From positions 85,281-149,280 of the forward strand of contig NZ_JAHUTS010000013.1 in NCBI RefSeq assembly GCF_019209835.1: DNA of 64,000 nt. Direction: 5' to 3'. The position numbers were made by a program, and so were the translations under genes. Shown here one piece after another: positions 42,317-51,182 of this stretch. Positions within the stretch are counted from its first letter, which is position 1. Every line of letters starts with the position of its first letter. The stretch is from Enterovibrio paralichthyis. Lineage in GTDB: Bacteria; Pseudomonadota; Gammaproteobacteria; Enterobacterales; Vibrionaceae. A model generated the notes under the pieces. It worked only from the letters and a program-made list of their open reading frames with translations, made no database searches and was not told where the DNA came from.

Positions 42317-42586
42317 GCTGATGAGCCTAGTCCCTTATGAAGTTGTCGTTAAAAATATCGTTTGACCACGACCACAATGGTTATCGAATCCTTCCATGGT
42401 TGTGTGCTCATAAATTTAGCGCACATACTAAAACAGTTACATATCAATGCGACCGGATGCAAAGAATTCATCAATTTATGTGACCTTATCAACGTTGTTG
42501 TCTTTATGTGAACACTTGCGAGGAGATCGACGCAGAAGCCTGCAACTTATATAATCCCGGGGATTTCGAATTCTGGTGGAAGATAG

Positions 42587-43261
42587 ATGTACGACGTTTT
42601 TAGTTCTGTTGTTTTAGCTGGTGTGTTGGGTGCGCAAGCTGTCCTCACATTGGTGTTACTCAAAGGTGATATCTGCCCGGGTCAACGAGGCCGCCTGCAC
42701 AAAGCATTCTGGTTCCTGGTCGCAGGTTGGGCAATCACTGTGCCTTATTCCGCCTTTTCTGCGCTGCCATTTATTTCGCTGGGTATTTTCTCTCTTCGCT
42801 CTAAATCCGGCAAAACCCGCCAGTCTGGCCCTATCCCTGTTTTGCATTTGGCGAATGGCTTTGGCGTGCTGGCATTCCTGGTCGCGGCCTGGCAACAGGG
42901 CGTATCTTCAGCCTTGCTGATGGTGTCTCAGGTATTGCTTGTAGGTGCAATCACTGCGCACGTTCTTTTGGTTAAAGCCCGCTCCCGTTTACAGGCATTC
43001 CACCGAATCCTGCCGGTGGTAGGCATTGCAGCCGCTATGCTGACAGCAGTAAGTGTTGCGATGGCTGGTGCTGCCATGGGTGATGCCGAGGCAAGCGCGA
43101 TGGTTTCCAACGTGCTGTTGAGCCTTGGCCTAATGGTTGCTGGCGTGTTGATTTGGGCAACCCATCTGTTCCGTCAAACCACACCGCACCTCGCCCAACT
43201 TTGTGTGTCGTTGGCTGTATTGGCGTCGGCGTCGGGCGTTGCAATGGCGACGGTAATGTAA
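42587..43261 (+). CDS. Hypothetical polytopic membrane protein (224 aa)
   Basis: I do not recognise the family. Six or seven hydrophobic helices are visible, starting directly at the N-terminus (SVVLAGVLGAQAVLTLVLL) and ending at VLASASGVAMATVM. The loop CPGQRGRLHKAF and the basic segment SLRSKSGKTRQSGP are the main hydrophilic parts. GGAAG lies before the ATG, and a good terminator follows the stop, so it is transcribed on its own. Confidence 0.6.
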   Translation: MYDVFSSVVLAGVLGAQAVLTLVLLKGDICPGQRGRLHKAFWFLVAGWAITVPYSAFSALPFISLGIFSLRSKSGKTRQSGPIPVLHLANGFGVLAFLVAAWQQGVSSALLMVSQVLLVGAITAHVLLVKARSRLQAFHRILPVVGIAAAMLTAVSVAMAGAAMGDAEASAMVSNVLLSLGLMVAGVLIWATHLFRQTTPHLAQLCVSLAVLASASGVAMATVM

Positions 43262-43287
43262 AGCTGCCACTTTCTGTCGCAGAAAAG

Positions 43288-43314
43288 ATAAAAGGCACGT
43301 CATGTGCCTTTTTT
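43288..43314 (+). terminator. Terminator after the hypothetical membrane gene
   Basis: AAAGGCAC and GTGCCTTT (43291-43311) with a five-base loop are followed by TTTT. Confidence 0.8.
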
Positions 43315-43381
43315 GCGTTCTGTCACCGACGCATTGTGCCTGTAGCTTCTAAACTTTTACCGTAACGACGGAGGAGCAGCG

Positions 43382-43576
43382 ATGGAAATTCATAACCTTG
43401 AACATATGGATGGCGCGATCGTTTACGGTATTGTCAACGAACGTCTTCGTCTGGAATGTGCTTCGCTTGATGACCTGATGGTCCAGTTTGATTTGGACCC
43501 CCAGACTTTCCACGACAAGATTAACGAGATGGGCTGCTATTACGATCCACTTGTTAACCAGTTGCGCCCTAAATAA
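43382..43576 (+). CDS. DUF4250-type small protein
   Basis: This 64-residue protein matches the short DUF4250 family. It has IVYGIVNERLRLECASLDDLMVQFDL in the first half and GCYYDPLVNQLRPK at the end, where the conserved YDP-x-x-NQ stands. It looks like a small helical, possibly DNA-binding-like protein, but its role is unknown. A GGAGG ribosome site (ACGGAGGAGCAG) stands before the ATG, which supports real translation. It is convergent with metR across a palindromic repeat. Confidence 0.8.
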   Translation: MEIHNLEHMDGAIVYGIVNERLRLECASLDDLMVQFDLDPQTFHDKINEMGCYYDPLVNQLRPK

Positions 43577-43580
43577 GCGG

Positions 43581-43632
43581 TATACCTAAACGACCTGAAT
43601 CCTGCATCTTCAGTATGTTTAGGTTTATACCC
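43581..43632. repeat. Palindromic intergenic repeat of the ACGACCTGAA family, copy 2
   Basis: TATACCTAAACGACCTGAA (43581-43599) and the loop TCCTGCATC are the same as in copy 1 apart from the outer arm; the right arm TTCAGTATGTTTAGGTTTATA has diverged. It lies between convergent genes, where it may serve as a bidirectional transcription stop. Confidence 0.7.
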
Positions 43633-44536
43633 GTTTAATCCCTTCCAAATGGGTGTGGCACTGATTGCGGGCGGTGATAAAAAACGCCTGCAAGTAGGGA
43701 CGTTGCGCGTCCTGATTTCTTACCGCGGCAAACAGACGGCGCCAGAGCCCTTTGCCCAAAGGCTTATCCACTACCAAACCTTGCCTTGAAAACTCACTGA
43801 TAGCCCAGTTTGGAAGGGCGGCAACCCCCAATCCTGCTGCGACCATTTGAATCAGCATCAAGGTATTGTCGGCCGATTTGAACTGCGCGGGTTCAATGCC
43901 TACCGGCTGCAGGAAGTGTTTGATGATATCCATACGCTGACGCTGAACCGGGTAGGTGAGCAGCGTTTCCTGTGCCAGATCTTCAGGTTCAATAAATGCT
44001 TTCGACGCCAAGGGATGGGTGTCAGCCAACACCAGACGCATTTCAAAGTCGAACAGTGGTTCATAGTGGATTTCGCTACGCGGCAGGATGTCAGAAGTGA
44101 TCACCAAATCCAGGTTTCCCCCTGCCAGTGCGGGAATGGGCTCAAAGCCAAAGCCAGAAGAGAAATCCAGCGTGACCAATGGCCAGCCAACCTTGTATTC
44201 CTTGAGCGCAGGCATCAACCACTGGAAGCAAGAGTGGCACTCGATCGCCATGTGCAATCGCCCCTGAGCATCTTCCTTCATGGCCGCCAACTCGGTTTCA
44301 GCCTTTGCCATTCTCGGCAACACATCATCGGCCAGTCGCAACAGCACTTGACCTTCTTCTGTGAACTTTACCGGGCGGGTCTTTCGCAAAAACAACTGCG
44401 AACCAATTCTCTGTTCCAGATCTTTTAGCTGGTGGGAAAGGGCTGACTGGGTCAGACACAACTGCGTCGCAGTGGATGTCAGCGAGCCGGTTTCACGCAA
44501 TACGGCCAGTGTCCGTAAGTGTTTAAGTTCCAACAT
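43625..44536 (-). CDS. metR: LysR-family regulator of methionine genes, MetR
   Basis: This 303-residue LysR-type activator responds to homocysteine. The N-terminus reads MLELKHLRTLAVLRETGSL with HTH TATQLCLTQSALSHQLKDLE, as in MetR, and the substrate domain contains ECHSCFQWLMPALKEY and TSDILPRSEIHYEPLFDFE, typical for MetR. It is divergent from metE across a 104-base region, the arrangement known from enteric bacteria and vibrios. A TGAA-N5-CTCA element at 44536-44548 is one base from the MetR consensus and overlaps its own start. Confidence 0.94.
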   Translation of the reverse strand: MLELKHLRTLAVLRETGSLTSTATQLCLTQSALSHQLKDLEQRIGSQLFLRKTRPVKFTEEGQVLLRLADDVLPRMAKAETELAAMKEDAQGRLHMAIECHSCFQWLMPALKEYKVGWPLVTLDFSSGFGFEPIPALAGGNLDLVITSDILPRSEIHYEPLFDFEMRLVLADTHPLASKAFIEPEDLAQETLLTYPVQRQRMDIIKHFLQPVGIEPAQFKSADNTLMLIQMVAAGLGVAALPNWAISEFSRQGLVVDKPLGKGLWRRLFAAVRNQDAQRPYLQAFFITARNQCHTHLEGIKRV

Positions 44537-44600
44537 GAATTATTCTCAATATCCGTTTGAGTAATTTGAGTTTGTTTTATGCACTCTATTCTATCAAGGT

Positions 44601-44624
44601 GGACATGTAAACATCTGGACGGCT
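44601..44624 (+). promoter_or_regulatory. Three tandem met-box-like octamers upstream of metE (MetJ operator)
   Basis: The consecutive octamers GGACATGT, AAACATCT and GGACGGCT match the MetJ met box AGACGTCT at 5, 6 and 6 of 8 positions. They are head-to-tail without spacing, as MetJ requires for cooperative binding. They end 16 bases before the metE ATG. Confidence 0.6.
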
Positions 44625-44640
44625 AAAAAGGATTTAGACA

Positions 44641-46911
44641 ATGACCACCACCCATATTCTCGGCTACCCGCGTATTGGCGACAAACGCGAACTGAAATTT
44701 GCTCTCGAACAATACTGGAACGGCGAAATCAGCCAGCAGGCACTGCTGGATGTTGGCGCGACGATCCGCCACCAAAACTGGGCACAACAAACATCAGCGG
44801 GGCTTTCTTTTGTCACCGTTGGTGACTTCGCCTGGTACGATCATGTTTTGCAAACCAGCCTGACACTTGGGCACGTGCCAAAACGCCACCGTCACGGGCA
44901 TCCGGATCTGGATACCCTGTTCCGTATCGCCCGCGGTAAGGCGCCAACGGGTTGTAGCTGCGCCGCGTCAGACATGACCAAATGGTTCAATACCAACTAC
45001 CACTACATCGTGCCGGAATTTACCAAAGACGACACCTTTTCACTGAGCTGGAACCAGCTGTTTGAGGAAGTGAGCGAGGCGCAAAAGCTGGGTCACAAGG
45101 TCAAGCCTGTGGTGCTAGGGCCGCTGTCGTACCTTTACCTCGGCAAGGAAAAAGAAGAAGGCTTTAACCGACTGGAACTGCTGCCGCGTTTGTTGTCGGT
45201 CTACCAGCAAATCTTCACGAAACTCAAAGCGCAGGGAGTGGAATGGGTGCAGATAGACGAACCCATTCTGGCGCTGGAGCTTGAAGCCGAGTGGCGCAAC
45301 GCGTTCAAACTGGCTTATCAGGTGATAGGTGGAGATGTGAAGCTACTTCTAACCACTTACTTTGACGCGGTTGACCACCATGCGGATGTGATCACTTCAC
45401 TGGGTGTTAACGGTCTTCATATCGACCTGGTCTCAGCGCCTTCCCAACTGGAGAGCTTTGTCAAACAATTGCCACAGGATTGGGTGCTCTCCATCGGTGC
45501 GGTCAATGGCCGTAACGTTTGGAAGGCAGACTTAGCAAAATGGCTGAATGTGTTGCAGCCAACCAAGGATATCCTCGGTGAACGCCTGTGGATTGCCAGC
45601 AGTTGTTCACTGTTGCATTCGCCGCTGGATCTTGAATCTGAAGAAACACTGGATGCCGACGTAATATCCTGGCTGGCTTTTGCCAAACAAAAAGTAGGTG
45701 AAGTGACACTCCTGGCAGAGGCACTGGACGGTAAAGACAAAGCCATTTCTGCCTGCAATCAGCACAGCGAAGCGATCACTGCACGTAATAGCGACAGCCG
45801 TGTGCAAAACCCGAAAGTTCAGGCACGTGTCAACAGTATCACTGCTGCGTTGGCAGAGCGTGAACTGCCTTATGCCAAACGTGCGTTGTTACAAAAGACG
45901 GCGCTTGGCTTGCCTTTGTTCCCGACCACGACAATTGGCTCGTTCCCACAAACCGTTGAGATCCGCCAGCAACGCGGCGCTTTCAAAAATGGCCGTCTCT
46001 CTGCAGATGATTACGAGCAGGGTATGAAAGCCTATATTGCGGATGCTATTCAGCGTCAGGAAGCCTTGGGTTTGGATGTGTTGGTTCATGGTGAGCCGGA
46101 ACGCAATGACATGGTGGAATATTTTGCTGAAAACCTCGAAGGTTTCGCTGCCACCCGCTTTGGCTGGGTACAAAGCTACGGCTCTCGCTGCGTAAAACCG
46201 GCCATTATTGTGGGTGACATTTCCCGCCCTGAGCCGATCACCGTTTCATGGGCAGGTTTTGCACAATCCCTGTCGACCAAACCTGTGAAAGGGATGCTGA
46301 CTGGCCCGGTAACGATTCTTGGCTGGACATTCCCCCGCGAAGATATCTCCCGTCAGGAGATGGCACAGCAAATTGCGTTGGCACTTCGTGATGAAGTGGA
46401 TGATTTGCAGCAGGCTGGCATCAAAGTTATCCAGATTGATGAACCGGCTATCCGGGAAGGGATGCCGCTTAAAGCCAGCCAATGGCAGGATTATCTGGGC
46501 TGGGCGGTGAATGCTTTTAAACTCTCGGCAGCGGTAGCCAGCCCTGAAACTCAAATTCATACCCATATGTGTTACAGCGAATTCAACGACATGATCGAGC
46601 AAGTAGCCGCAATGGATGCTGATGTCATCACCATCGAAACATCCCGTTCGGACATGGCACTGCTTCAGGCGTTTGATGAGTTTGCCTACCCGAATGAAAT
46701 CGGCCCCGGTGTTTATGATATTCACTCGCCCAATATTCCGGCGGTGGACGATATGGTGGCACTGCTTGAGAAAGCGCGGGAAACCATTCCGGATGACCGT
46801 TTGTGGGTGAACCCGGACTGTGGTCTGAAAACCCGTAACTGGCTGGAGGTGGAAGCGGCGCTTTCCAACCTTGTACAGGCCGCCCAATTGCTGCGCGAAA
46901 AGCAAGCTTGA
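44641..46911 (+). CDS. metE: Cobalamin-independent methionine synthase
   Basis: This 756-residue cytosolic enzyme methylates homocysteine using 5-methyltetrahydropteroyl-triglutamate. The length matches E. coli MetE (753). The N-terminal domain starts THILGYPRIGDKRELKFALE. The C-terminal catalytic domain has PTTTIGSFPQT, VLVHGEPERNDMVEYF, and the zinc ligands in HTHMCYSEF (His and Cys), a Glu in ITIETSRSDM, and WVNPDCGLKTR with the last Cys. It is divergent from metR. A terminator with an eight-T run follows directly. Confidence 0.97.
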   Translation: MTTTHILGYPRIGDKRELKFALEQYWNGEISQQALLDVGATIRHQNWAQQTSAGLSFVTVGDFAWYDHVLQTSLTLGHVPKRHRHGHPDLDTLFRIARGKAPTGCSCAASDMTKWFNTNYHYIVPEFTKDDTFSLSWNQLFEEVSEAQKLGHKVKPVVLGPLSYLYLGKEKEEGFNRLELLPRLLSVYQQIFTKLKAQGVEWVQIDEPILALELEAEWRNAFKLAYQVIGGDVKLLLTTYFDAVDHHADVITSLGVNGLHIDLVSAPSQLESFVKQLPQDWVLSIGAVNGRNVWKADLAKWLNVLQPTKDILGERLWIASSCSLLHSPLDLESEETLDADVISWLAFAKQKVGEVTLLAEALDGKDKAISACNQHSEAITARNSDSRVQNPKVQARVNSITAALAERELPYAKRALLQKTALGLPLFPTTTIGSFPQTVEIRQQRGAFKNGRLSADDYEQGMKAYIADAIQRQEALGLDVLVHGEPERNDMVEYFAENLEGFAATRFGWVQSYGSRCVKPAIIVGDISRPEPITVSWAGFAQSLSTKPVKGMLTGPVTILGWTFPREDISRQEMAQQIALALRDEVDDLQQAGIKVIQIDEPAIREGMPLKASQWQDYLGWAVNAFKLSAAVASPETQIHTHMCYSEFNDMIEQVAAMDADVITIETSRSDMALLQAFDEFAYPNEIGPGVYDIHSPNIPAVDDMVALLEKARETIPDDRLWVNPDCGLKTRNWLEVEAALSNLVQAAQLLREKQA

Positions 46912-46920
46912 TTGTGACTG

Positions 46921-46948
46921 TCCCGGCGTTTTCGCCGGGATTTTTTTT
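46921..46948 (+). terminator. Terminator after metE
   Basis: TCCCGGCG-TTTT-CGCCGGGA (46921-46940) is followed by eight T residues. Confidence 0.9.
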
Positions 46949-47053
46949 GCCATAACTTTACAAAGTTATTTGCCTTCTCTGACTGCTAAGGCTGGCGGGA
47001 TTTAAGATTATGTCCAACAATTAGTTAACATTATGTAGAGGGCGAAAAGTGGG

Positions 47054-48658
47054 ATGGTGAAGCGGGTTTTATCTTCAACGATTATTACAGTCTTGGTTGG
47101 GCTGTTTTTTTCGTTTCTCGCTGCCATGTCGCTTTACCAGTCTGAGCAACAATCCATTAAACACGAAATCCAGAAAGATGTTGAGAATGCCGCGCTCTCC
47201 CTGAGTAGGGAACTCAATATCAGCATTGAACTTCTGTACGCACTGCGAAACCAGCTAGTGATGACAGAAAACCTCACCGAGAGCAATTTTGTCGCCCTTG
47301 CTGAAGCGGTGATGGATCGCCACCCCAATATTCACGCCATGGAATGGTCGGAATTCGTTTTGGCAAAGGAGCGCGATCTTTATGAAGCGGAAGCCGCGCT
47401 CGAATTCGCCCTGTTCGAAATCGTCGAACTGAATGAAGACGGAAATTTGGTGAGCGCCGGTGCGAGGAGCCAGTATTTCCCGGTTCGTTATGTCACTCCC
47501 TTTGAAGACAACCAAAATGTGTTGGGGTTTGATTTGGGGTCCCGTACTTCAATGAAAAACGCCATCATGATGAGTTGGTACCGAGGCGTGCCGATTGCGA
47601 CACCGGCTATCCGGCTCAAGCGCGAATTCGAAGATCACAGCGGTTTCTTAATGCTACTGCCTGTATTTTACGGTGATCCGGAAACAGATGCGGATCGCCG
47701 ATCTGCACTGCGCGGGTTCTTGCTCGCGCTTTTCGATGTGTCAGACATCTTTGATATTGCCATCAGCAACACAGTAAAACAGTCTATCAATCTGGAGTTA
47801 CTCGACAGGGGACTGAACCGTCAAAGCGACATTATTTACAGTAATGTGGTGGATTTGGGTCGGCCTCCGGTTGAAGGCTTGAGTTACACCTCTGAACCTA
47901 TCTACTTTGCTGGCCGTGAATGGCTACTACGCGGGACGCCGTCTGCGGACTATGTTGACGCCAAAATGAGTGCCTATCCGCAGGTGATTTTTGTGGTTGG
48001 CGTGCTGATATTTAGCCTGGTGGCTTATCTCCTCTATATGCTGCAATACCGGGCGATGACCATTCAAAAAAGGGTGGATGAGAAAACGCGGGAGTTGCGA
48101 GAAGCTAACAAGAAACTGGAAAAACTCTCCAAGAGCGATGGACTCACGGGCTGCTATAACCGCGAGTATTTTGAAGAGGCAGTGCGTTCTGAGGTGCGTC
48201 GTACACAACGCGATAACCTGTTTCTCAGCCTGATGATTATCGAGATCGATAACATGTCCAAATACAACGCCAAACATGGGCGTGTTGCGGGTGACAAGGT
48301 TATCCGGCTGATCAGCCAGTCGATCAGCGATACCTTAAAACGTCCTGGTGACTTGCTGGCTCGCTACGGTGGAGAAACGTTTGCCGTGTTGATGCCAAAC
48401 ACCAAAGACGGTGCGCCCATTGCCCAGCAGTGCATGGTGGCTGTGTCTGAATTGAAGTTGCCGTTCGACAAAGACGAAGGGCAGGAGATCATGACGGTGT
48501 CTATCGGTGGCGTCACCATTCTGGATGTGTCGCACCTGGAAGAGTTGAAAGTGGTCTCTTATGCTGAGCTTGCCTTGGGTAAAGCGGTGATGCAAGGGCG
48601 CAATGAATACCAGTGGATGTATGTGCCGGAAACAAATCAGCCTCCAAACGGAGGCTGA
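47054..48658 (+). CDS. CHASE-GGDEF protein with altered GGDEF motif
   Basis: This 534-residue membrane protein has a first helix at about residues 7-27 and a periplasmic CHASE domain of about 270 residues (containing HPNIHAMEWSEFV and LLPVFYG). A second helix follows at about 310-330, then a coiled-coil linker (KTRELREANKKLEKL) and a C-terminal GGDEF domain. The catalytic motif reads YGGETF (GGETF at residues 439-443), with Thr in place of the conserved Glu. The I-site RPGD is intact five residues before it. It may therefore bind c-di-GMP without making it, or have weak activity. It is a single gene after metE. Confidence 0.86.
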   Translation: MVKRVLSSTIITVLVGLFFSFLAAMSLYQSEQQSIKHEIQKDVENAALSLSRELNISIELLYALRNQLVMTENLTESNFVALAEAVMDRHPNIHAMEWSEFVLAKERDLYEAEAALEFALFEIVELNEDGNLVSAGARSQYFPVRYVTPFEDNQNVLGFDLGSRTSMKNAIMMSWYRGVPIATPAIRLKREFEDHSGFLMLLPVFYGDPETDADRRSALRGFLLALFDVSDIFDIAISNTVKQSINLELLDRGLNRQSDIIYSNVVDLGRPPVEGLSYTSEPIYFAGREWLLRGTPSADYVDAKMSAYPQVIFVVGVLIFSLVAYLLYMLQYRAMTIQKRVDEKTRELREANKKLEKLSKSDGLTGCYNREYFEEAVRSEVRRTQRDNLFLSLMIIEIDNMSKYNAKHGRVAGDKVIRLISQSISDTLKRPGDLLARYGGETFAVLMPNTKDGAPIAQQCMVAVSELKLPFDKDEGQEIMTVSIGGVTILDVSHLEELKVVSYAELALGKAVMQGRNEYQWMYVPETNQPPNGG

Positions 48659-48704
48659 TGGGAAATATTTGTCAGCAACAATTGCTGGCGAAACTTCCAG
48701 AAAA

Positions 48705-49151
48705 TCAGTTTACCCAGTCACGCAGCGCGAACGTCAGTACGTGCTCGTCGTTTTGCAGGGTCAGCTGCTGTTTGGTCAGCGTGACTTCACTCCAGTTACC
48801 CAGAACGTTAGTCATCACGCCTTCCACTTCCATCGCTGGCTCTGGACAAGCCATCATGGTGGTTGCCATGTTTTCGATGCGGAATTCGTTGCCTTTCAGC
48901 TCAGCCTGACCAAAGTAGCGGTTGCAGCCAGCGTGACCGTTTGCAGTGAACGCTTCGCCGATCTCAAGGCTTGGTGCAGCAAAACCTTCTGGCAGGGTCA
49001 GAGGTTGACCATCAACAGTTTCCAGTACCCAGTTGTGGTGCTGCATGTTTGCAGTGGAAACTTCCAATGTATCGCTTTTACCTGAAAGGCTGGTTGCACA
49101 GCCCGCAAGGATCGCAGGTGCGACTAACATTGCAATTGCCAATTTTTTCAT
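48705..49151 (-). CDS. META-domain (HslJ-like) lipoprotein
   Basis: This 148-residue protein has a lipoprotein signal peptide with lipobox LAGC at residues 14-17 and an Ala after the Cys. The META domain follows: NWVLETVDGQPL, FTANGHAGCNRYFGQAEL and MATTMMACPEPAMEVE with its conserved paired Cys. Relatives include E. coli HslJ, a heat-induced outer-membrane protein linked to novobiocin resistance. It is likely anchored at the periplasmic face of the outer membrane. The function is unknown. Confidence 0.85.
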   Translation of the reverse strand: MKKLAIAMLVAPAILAGCATSLSGKSDTLEVSTANMQHHNWVLETVDGQPLTLPEGFAAPSLEIGEAFTANGHAGCNRYFGQAELKGNEFRIENMATTMMACPEPAMEVEGVMTNVLGNWSEVTLTKQQLTLQNDEHVLTFALRDWVN

Positions 49152-49395
49152 TATCTACTCCAGAAACATGACTCATACCCAAACCTTCGGTGACGGAATA
49201 TCACAGCGCCAATTTGGGTAGAAGATATCTACTCACACGTAGAGACAGTGTAGATGAGGCAAGGTTCCTACGGTGTCTCACTACGCAGCTATTATTATGA
49301 TTCTTAAGCACCTAGCAAGTCAGGGATTTGTTAATCTTCTCATTTGGCGACGATTCGCACTATTTTTCGCTAATTTGAGCGCTTTGTACCCTACA

Positions 49396-49425
49396 AAAAA
49401 TAAAAAAGCCCCCTGGAGAGGAGGC
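49396..49425 (-). terminator. Terminator after pstB
   Basis: On the minus strand GCCTCC and GGGGGC (49408-49425, one T-G pair) are followed by TTTTTTATTTTTT. It stands about 65 bases beyond the pstB stop. Confidence 0.65.
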
Positions 49426-49491
49426 AAAGTTATACCATCGCGAATCTTATAGTTGTTATTGATTAAATCTTGAACGGGCTTCCGGCTGCGA

Positions 49492-50313
49492 TTAGCCGAA
49501 ATCACCATTAACGTAACCACGGGTGCGCTCATCCACGGGATTTGCAAACACTTCAGCGGTTTCACCGTGCTCAACCAGTTCACCCATCAGGAAAAACGCT
49601 GTGCGGTCAGAAATACGGCGTGCCTGTTGCATTGAGTGGGTCACGATCACGATGGTGTAGTTCTTTTTCAGCTCTTCCATCAGGTCTTCAATTTTCTTGG
49701 TCGCAATCGGGTCAAGGGCTGAAGTTGGTTCATCCATCAGGATAACTTCTGGCTCCATGGCGATTGTGCGGGCGATACACAGACGTTGCTGCTGACCACC
49801 GGACAGGCCGAAAGCGTGAGATTTCAGGCGGTCTTTCACTTCATCCCAAAGTGCTGCACCACGCAGGCTTTTCTCTACCACTTCGTCCAGTTTCTTCTTG
49901 TCTTTCACACCTTGCGCACGCAGGCCATAAGCCACGTTGTCGTAGATGCTCATCGGGAATGGGTTTGGTTTCTGGAACACCATGCCCACCTTGATACGCA
50001 GGGTGGCGATATCGATGTGACAGTAAACATTTTCGCCTTCCATTTCGACGCGGCCATCGATTTTTACGCCTTCAATCAGGTCGTTCATCCGGTTCAGGCA
50101 GCGCAGCAAGGTCGACTTACCACAGCCAGACGGGCCAATCAGCGCAGTCACTTTCTTCGCTGGAATAGGCAGCGTGATGTTTTTCAGCGCGTGGGTGTCG
50201 CCATTGTTGTAGTACAGGTTCAGGTTTTCGATATTGAACGTGTTTTTGTTGGTTTTAATTGCGTGCACGTTATTCGCTTGCGTTGTTGTGTTCATCATTG
50301 TTGCAGTAGTCAT
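49492..50313 (-). CDS. pstB: Phosphate ABC transporter ATP-binding protein
   Basis: This 273-residue cytosolic ATPase drives PstCA. Walker A is GPSGCGKSTLLRCLNR, the signature is LSGGQQQRLCIAR, Walker B is VILMDEPTSALDP, and the H-loop is IVTHSMQQA. PstB-specific pieces such as QKPNPFPMSIYDNVAYG and FANPVDERTRGYVNGDFG at the end confirm it. It is the last gene of the pstS-pstC-pstA-pstB unit in this window; no phoU follows, since the next gene is unrelated and lies behind a terminator. Confidence 0.97.
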   Translation of the reverse strand: MTTATMMNTTTQANNVHAIKTNKNTFNIENLNLYYNNGDTHALKNITLPIPAKKVTALIGPSGCGKSTLLRCLNRMNDLIEGVKIDGRVEMEGENVYCHIDIATLRIKVGMVFQKPNPFPMSIYDNVAYGLRAQGVKDKKKLDEVVEKSLRGAALWDEVKDRLKSHAFGLSGGQQQRLCIARTIAMEPEVILMDEPTSALDPIATKKIEDLMEELKKNYTIVIVTHSMQQARRISDRTAFFLMGELVEHGETAEVFANPVDERTRGYVNGDFG

Positions 50314-50330
50314 ATTCGTTTCTCCCGGGC

Positions 50331-51176
50331 TCAGTAGATCGCTTTGCTAAATTTGCTGGCAATCAGTTTGGTCAGCATGTTGATACACAGTACGACGACG
50401 ATCAGTACTGTCGCGGTGGCATACGCCTGGTTCCATTCGTGAATGGTGTAGAGCTCCTGGGTCAGTTTGTAGAGGTGTACGGTCAGGGTGCGGCCAGAAT
50501 CCAGCACACTTTCCGGAATGCGGGCAACCATACCAGCTGTCAAAAATACAGGGGCTGATTCACCGATAACGCGGCCAACACTCAGGATGATAGAGGTCAC
50601 GATACCTGGCATGGCACTTGGCAAAATCAGCTTCCAGATGGTGTAAATCTTCGATGCGCCAAGGCCGTATGAGCCTTCACGGTAAGTTTGTGGTACCGCC
50701 ATCAGCGCTTCTTCGGTGGTACGGATAATCACAGGCAAAATCAGGATACTCAGCGTCAGTGCGCCAGAAAGAATCGAGAAGCCCAGACCCAGTACAGCTA
50801 CGAAGAAGGTCATACCGAACAGACCGAAGATGATGGACGGGATACCCGCCAGAGATTCGGTACAGAAACGGATGACTTTCACCAAACGGCTGCCGACTTT
50901 GGCGTATTCGGTCAGGTAAATCGCCGTCATGATGCCGATAGGAGCGGCAATAGAGATGGACGCGATAACCATGTAGATGGTCGATACGATCATCGGCCAG
51001 ATACCAGATTCTTCGCCAATGCGGGTGTAGTCGCTGGTGACGAATGACCAGTTAACGTATTGCAGGCCGTTGCTCAGGATGTACCAGATAATCCAGAACA
51101 GGAAACCGACGGTCATTGCGGCGGCAAACCATACTGTTGCCAGCGAGATTTTGTCTTTCATTTGACGTGATAGCAT
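50331..51176 (-). CDS. pstA: Phosphate ABC transporter permease PstA
   Basis: This 281-residue inner-membrane permease has six helices. The ABC permease EAA-type loop is seen as EEALMAVPQTYREGSYGLGASKIYTIWKLILPSAMPGI, and GRVIGESAPVFLTAG is typical for PstA. The start is the ATG at 51174-51176, with GAGGTAA about 7 bases upstream in the end of pstC; an in-frame TTG two codons earlier is unlikely. It lies 17 bases before pstB. Confidence 0.95.
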   Translation of the reverse strand: MLSRQMKDKISLATVWFAAAMTVGFLFWIIWYILSNGLQYVNWSFVTSDYTRIGEESGIWPMIVSTIYMVIASISIAAPIGIMTAIYLTEYAKVGSRLVKVIRFCTESLAGIPSIIFGLFGMTFFVAVLGLGFSILSGALTLSILILPVIIRTTEEALMAVPQTYREGSYGLGASKIYTIWKLILPSAMPGIVTSIILSVGRVIGESAPVFLTAGMVARIPESVLDSGRTLTVHLYKLTQELYTIHEWNQAYATATVLIVVVLCINMLTKLIASKFSKAIY

Positions 51177-51182
51177 GGTCAA

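Noticed and set aside
48637..48658. Hairpin TCAGCCTCC / GGAGGCTGA at the end of the CHASE-GGDEF gene as terminator
   Set aside because: The stem is good, but no T run follows on either strand, so it is left as an unassigned hairpin.
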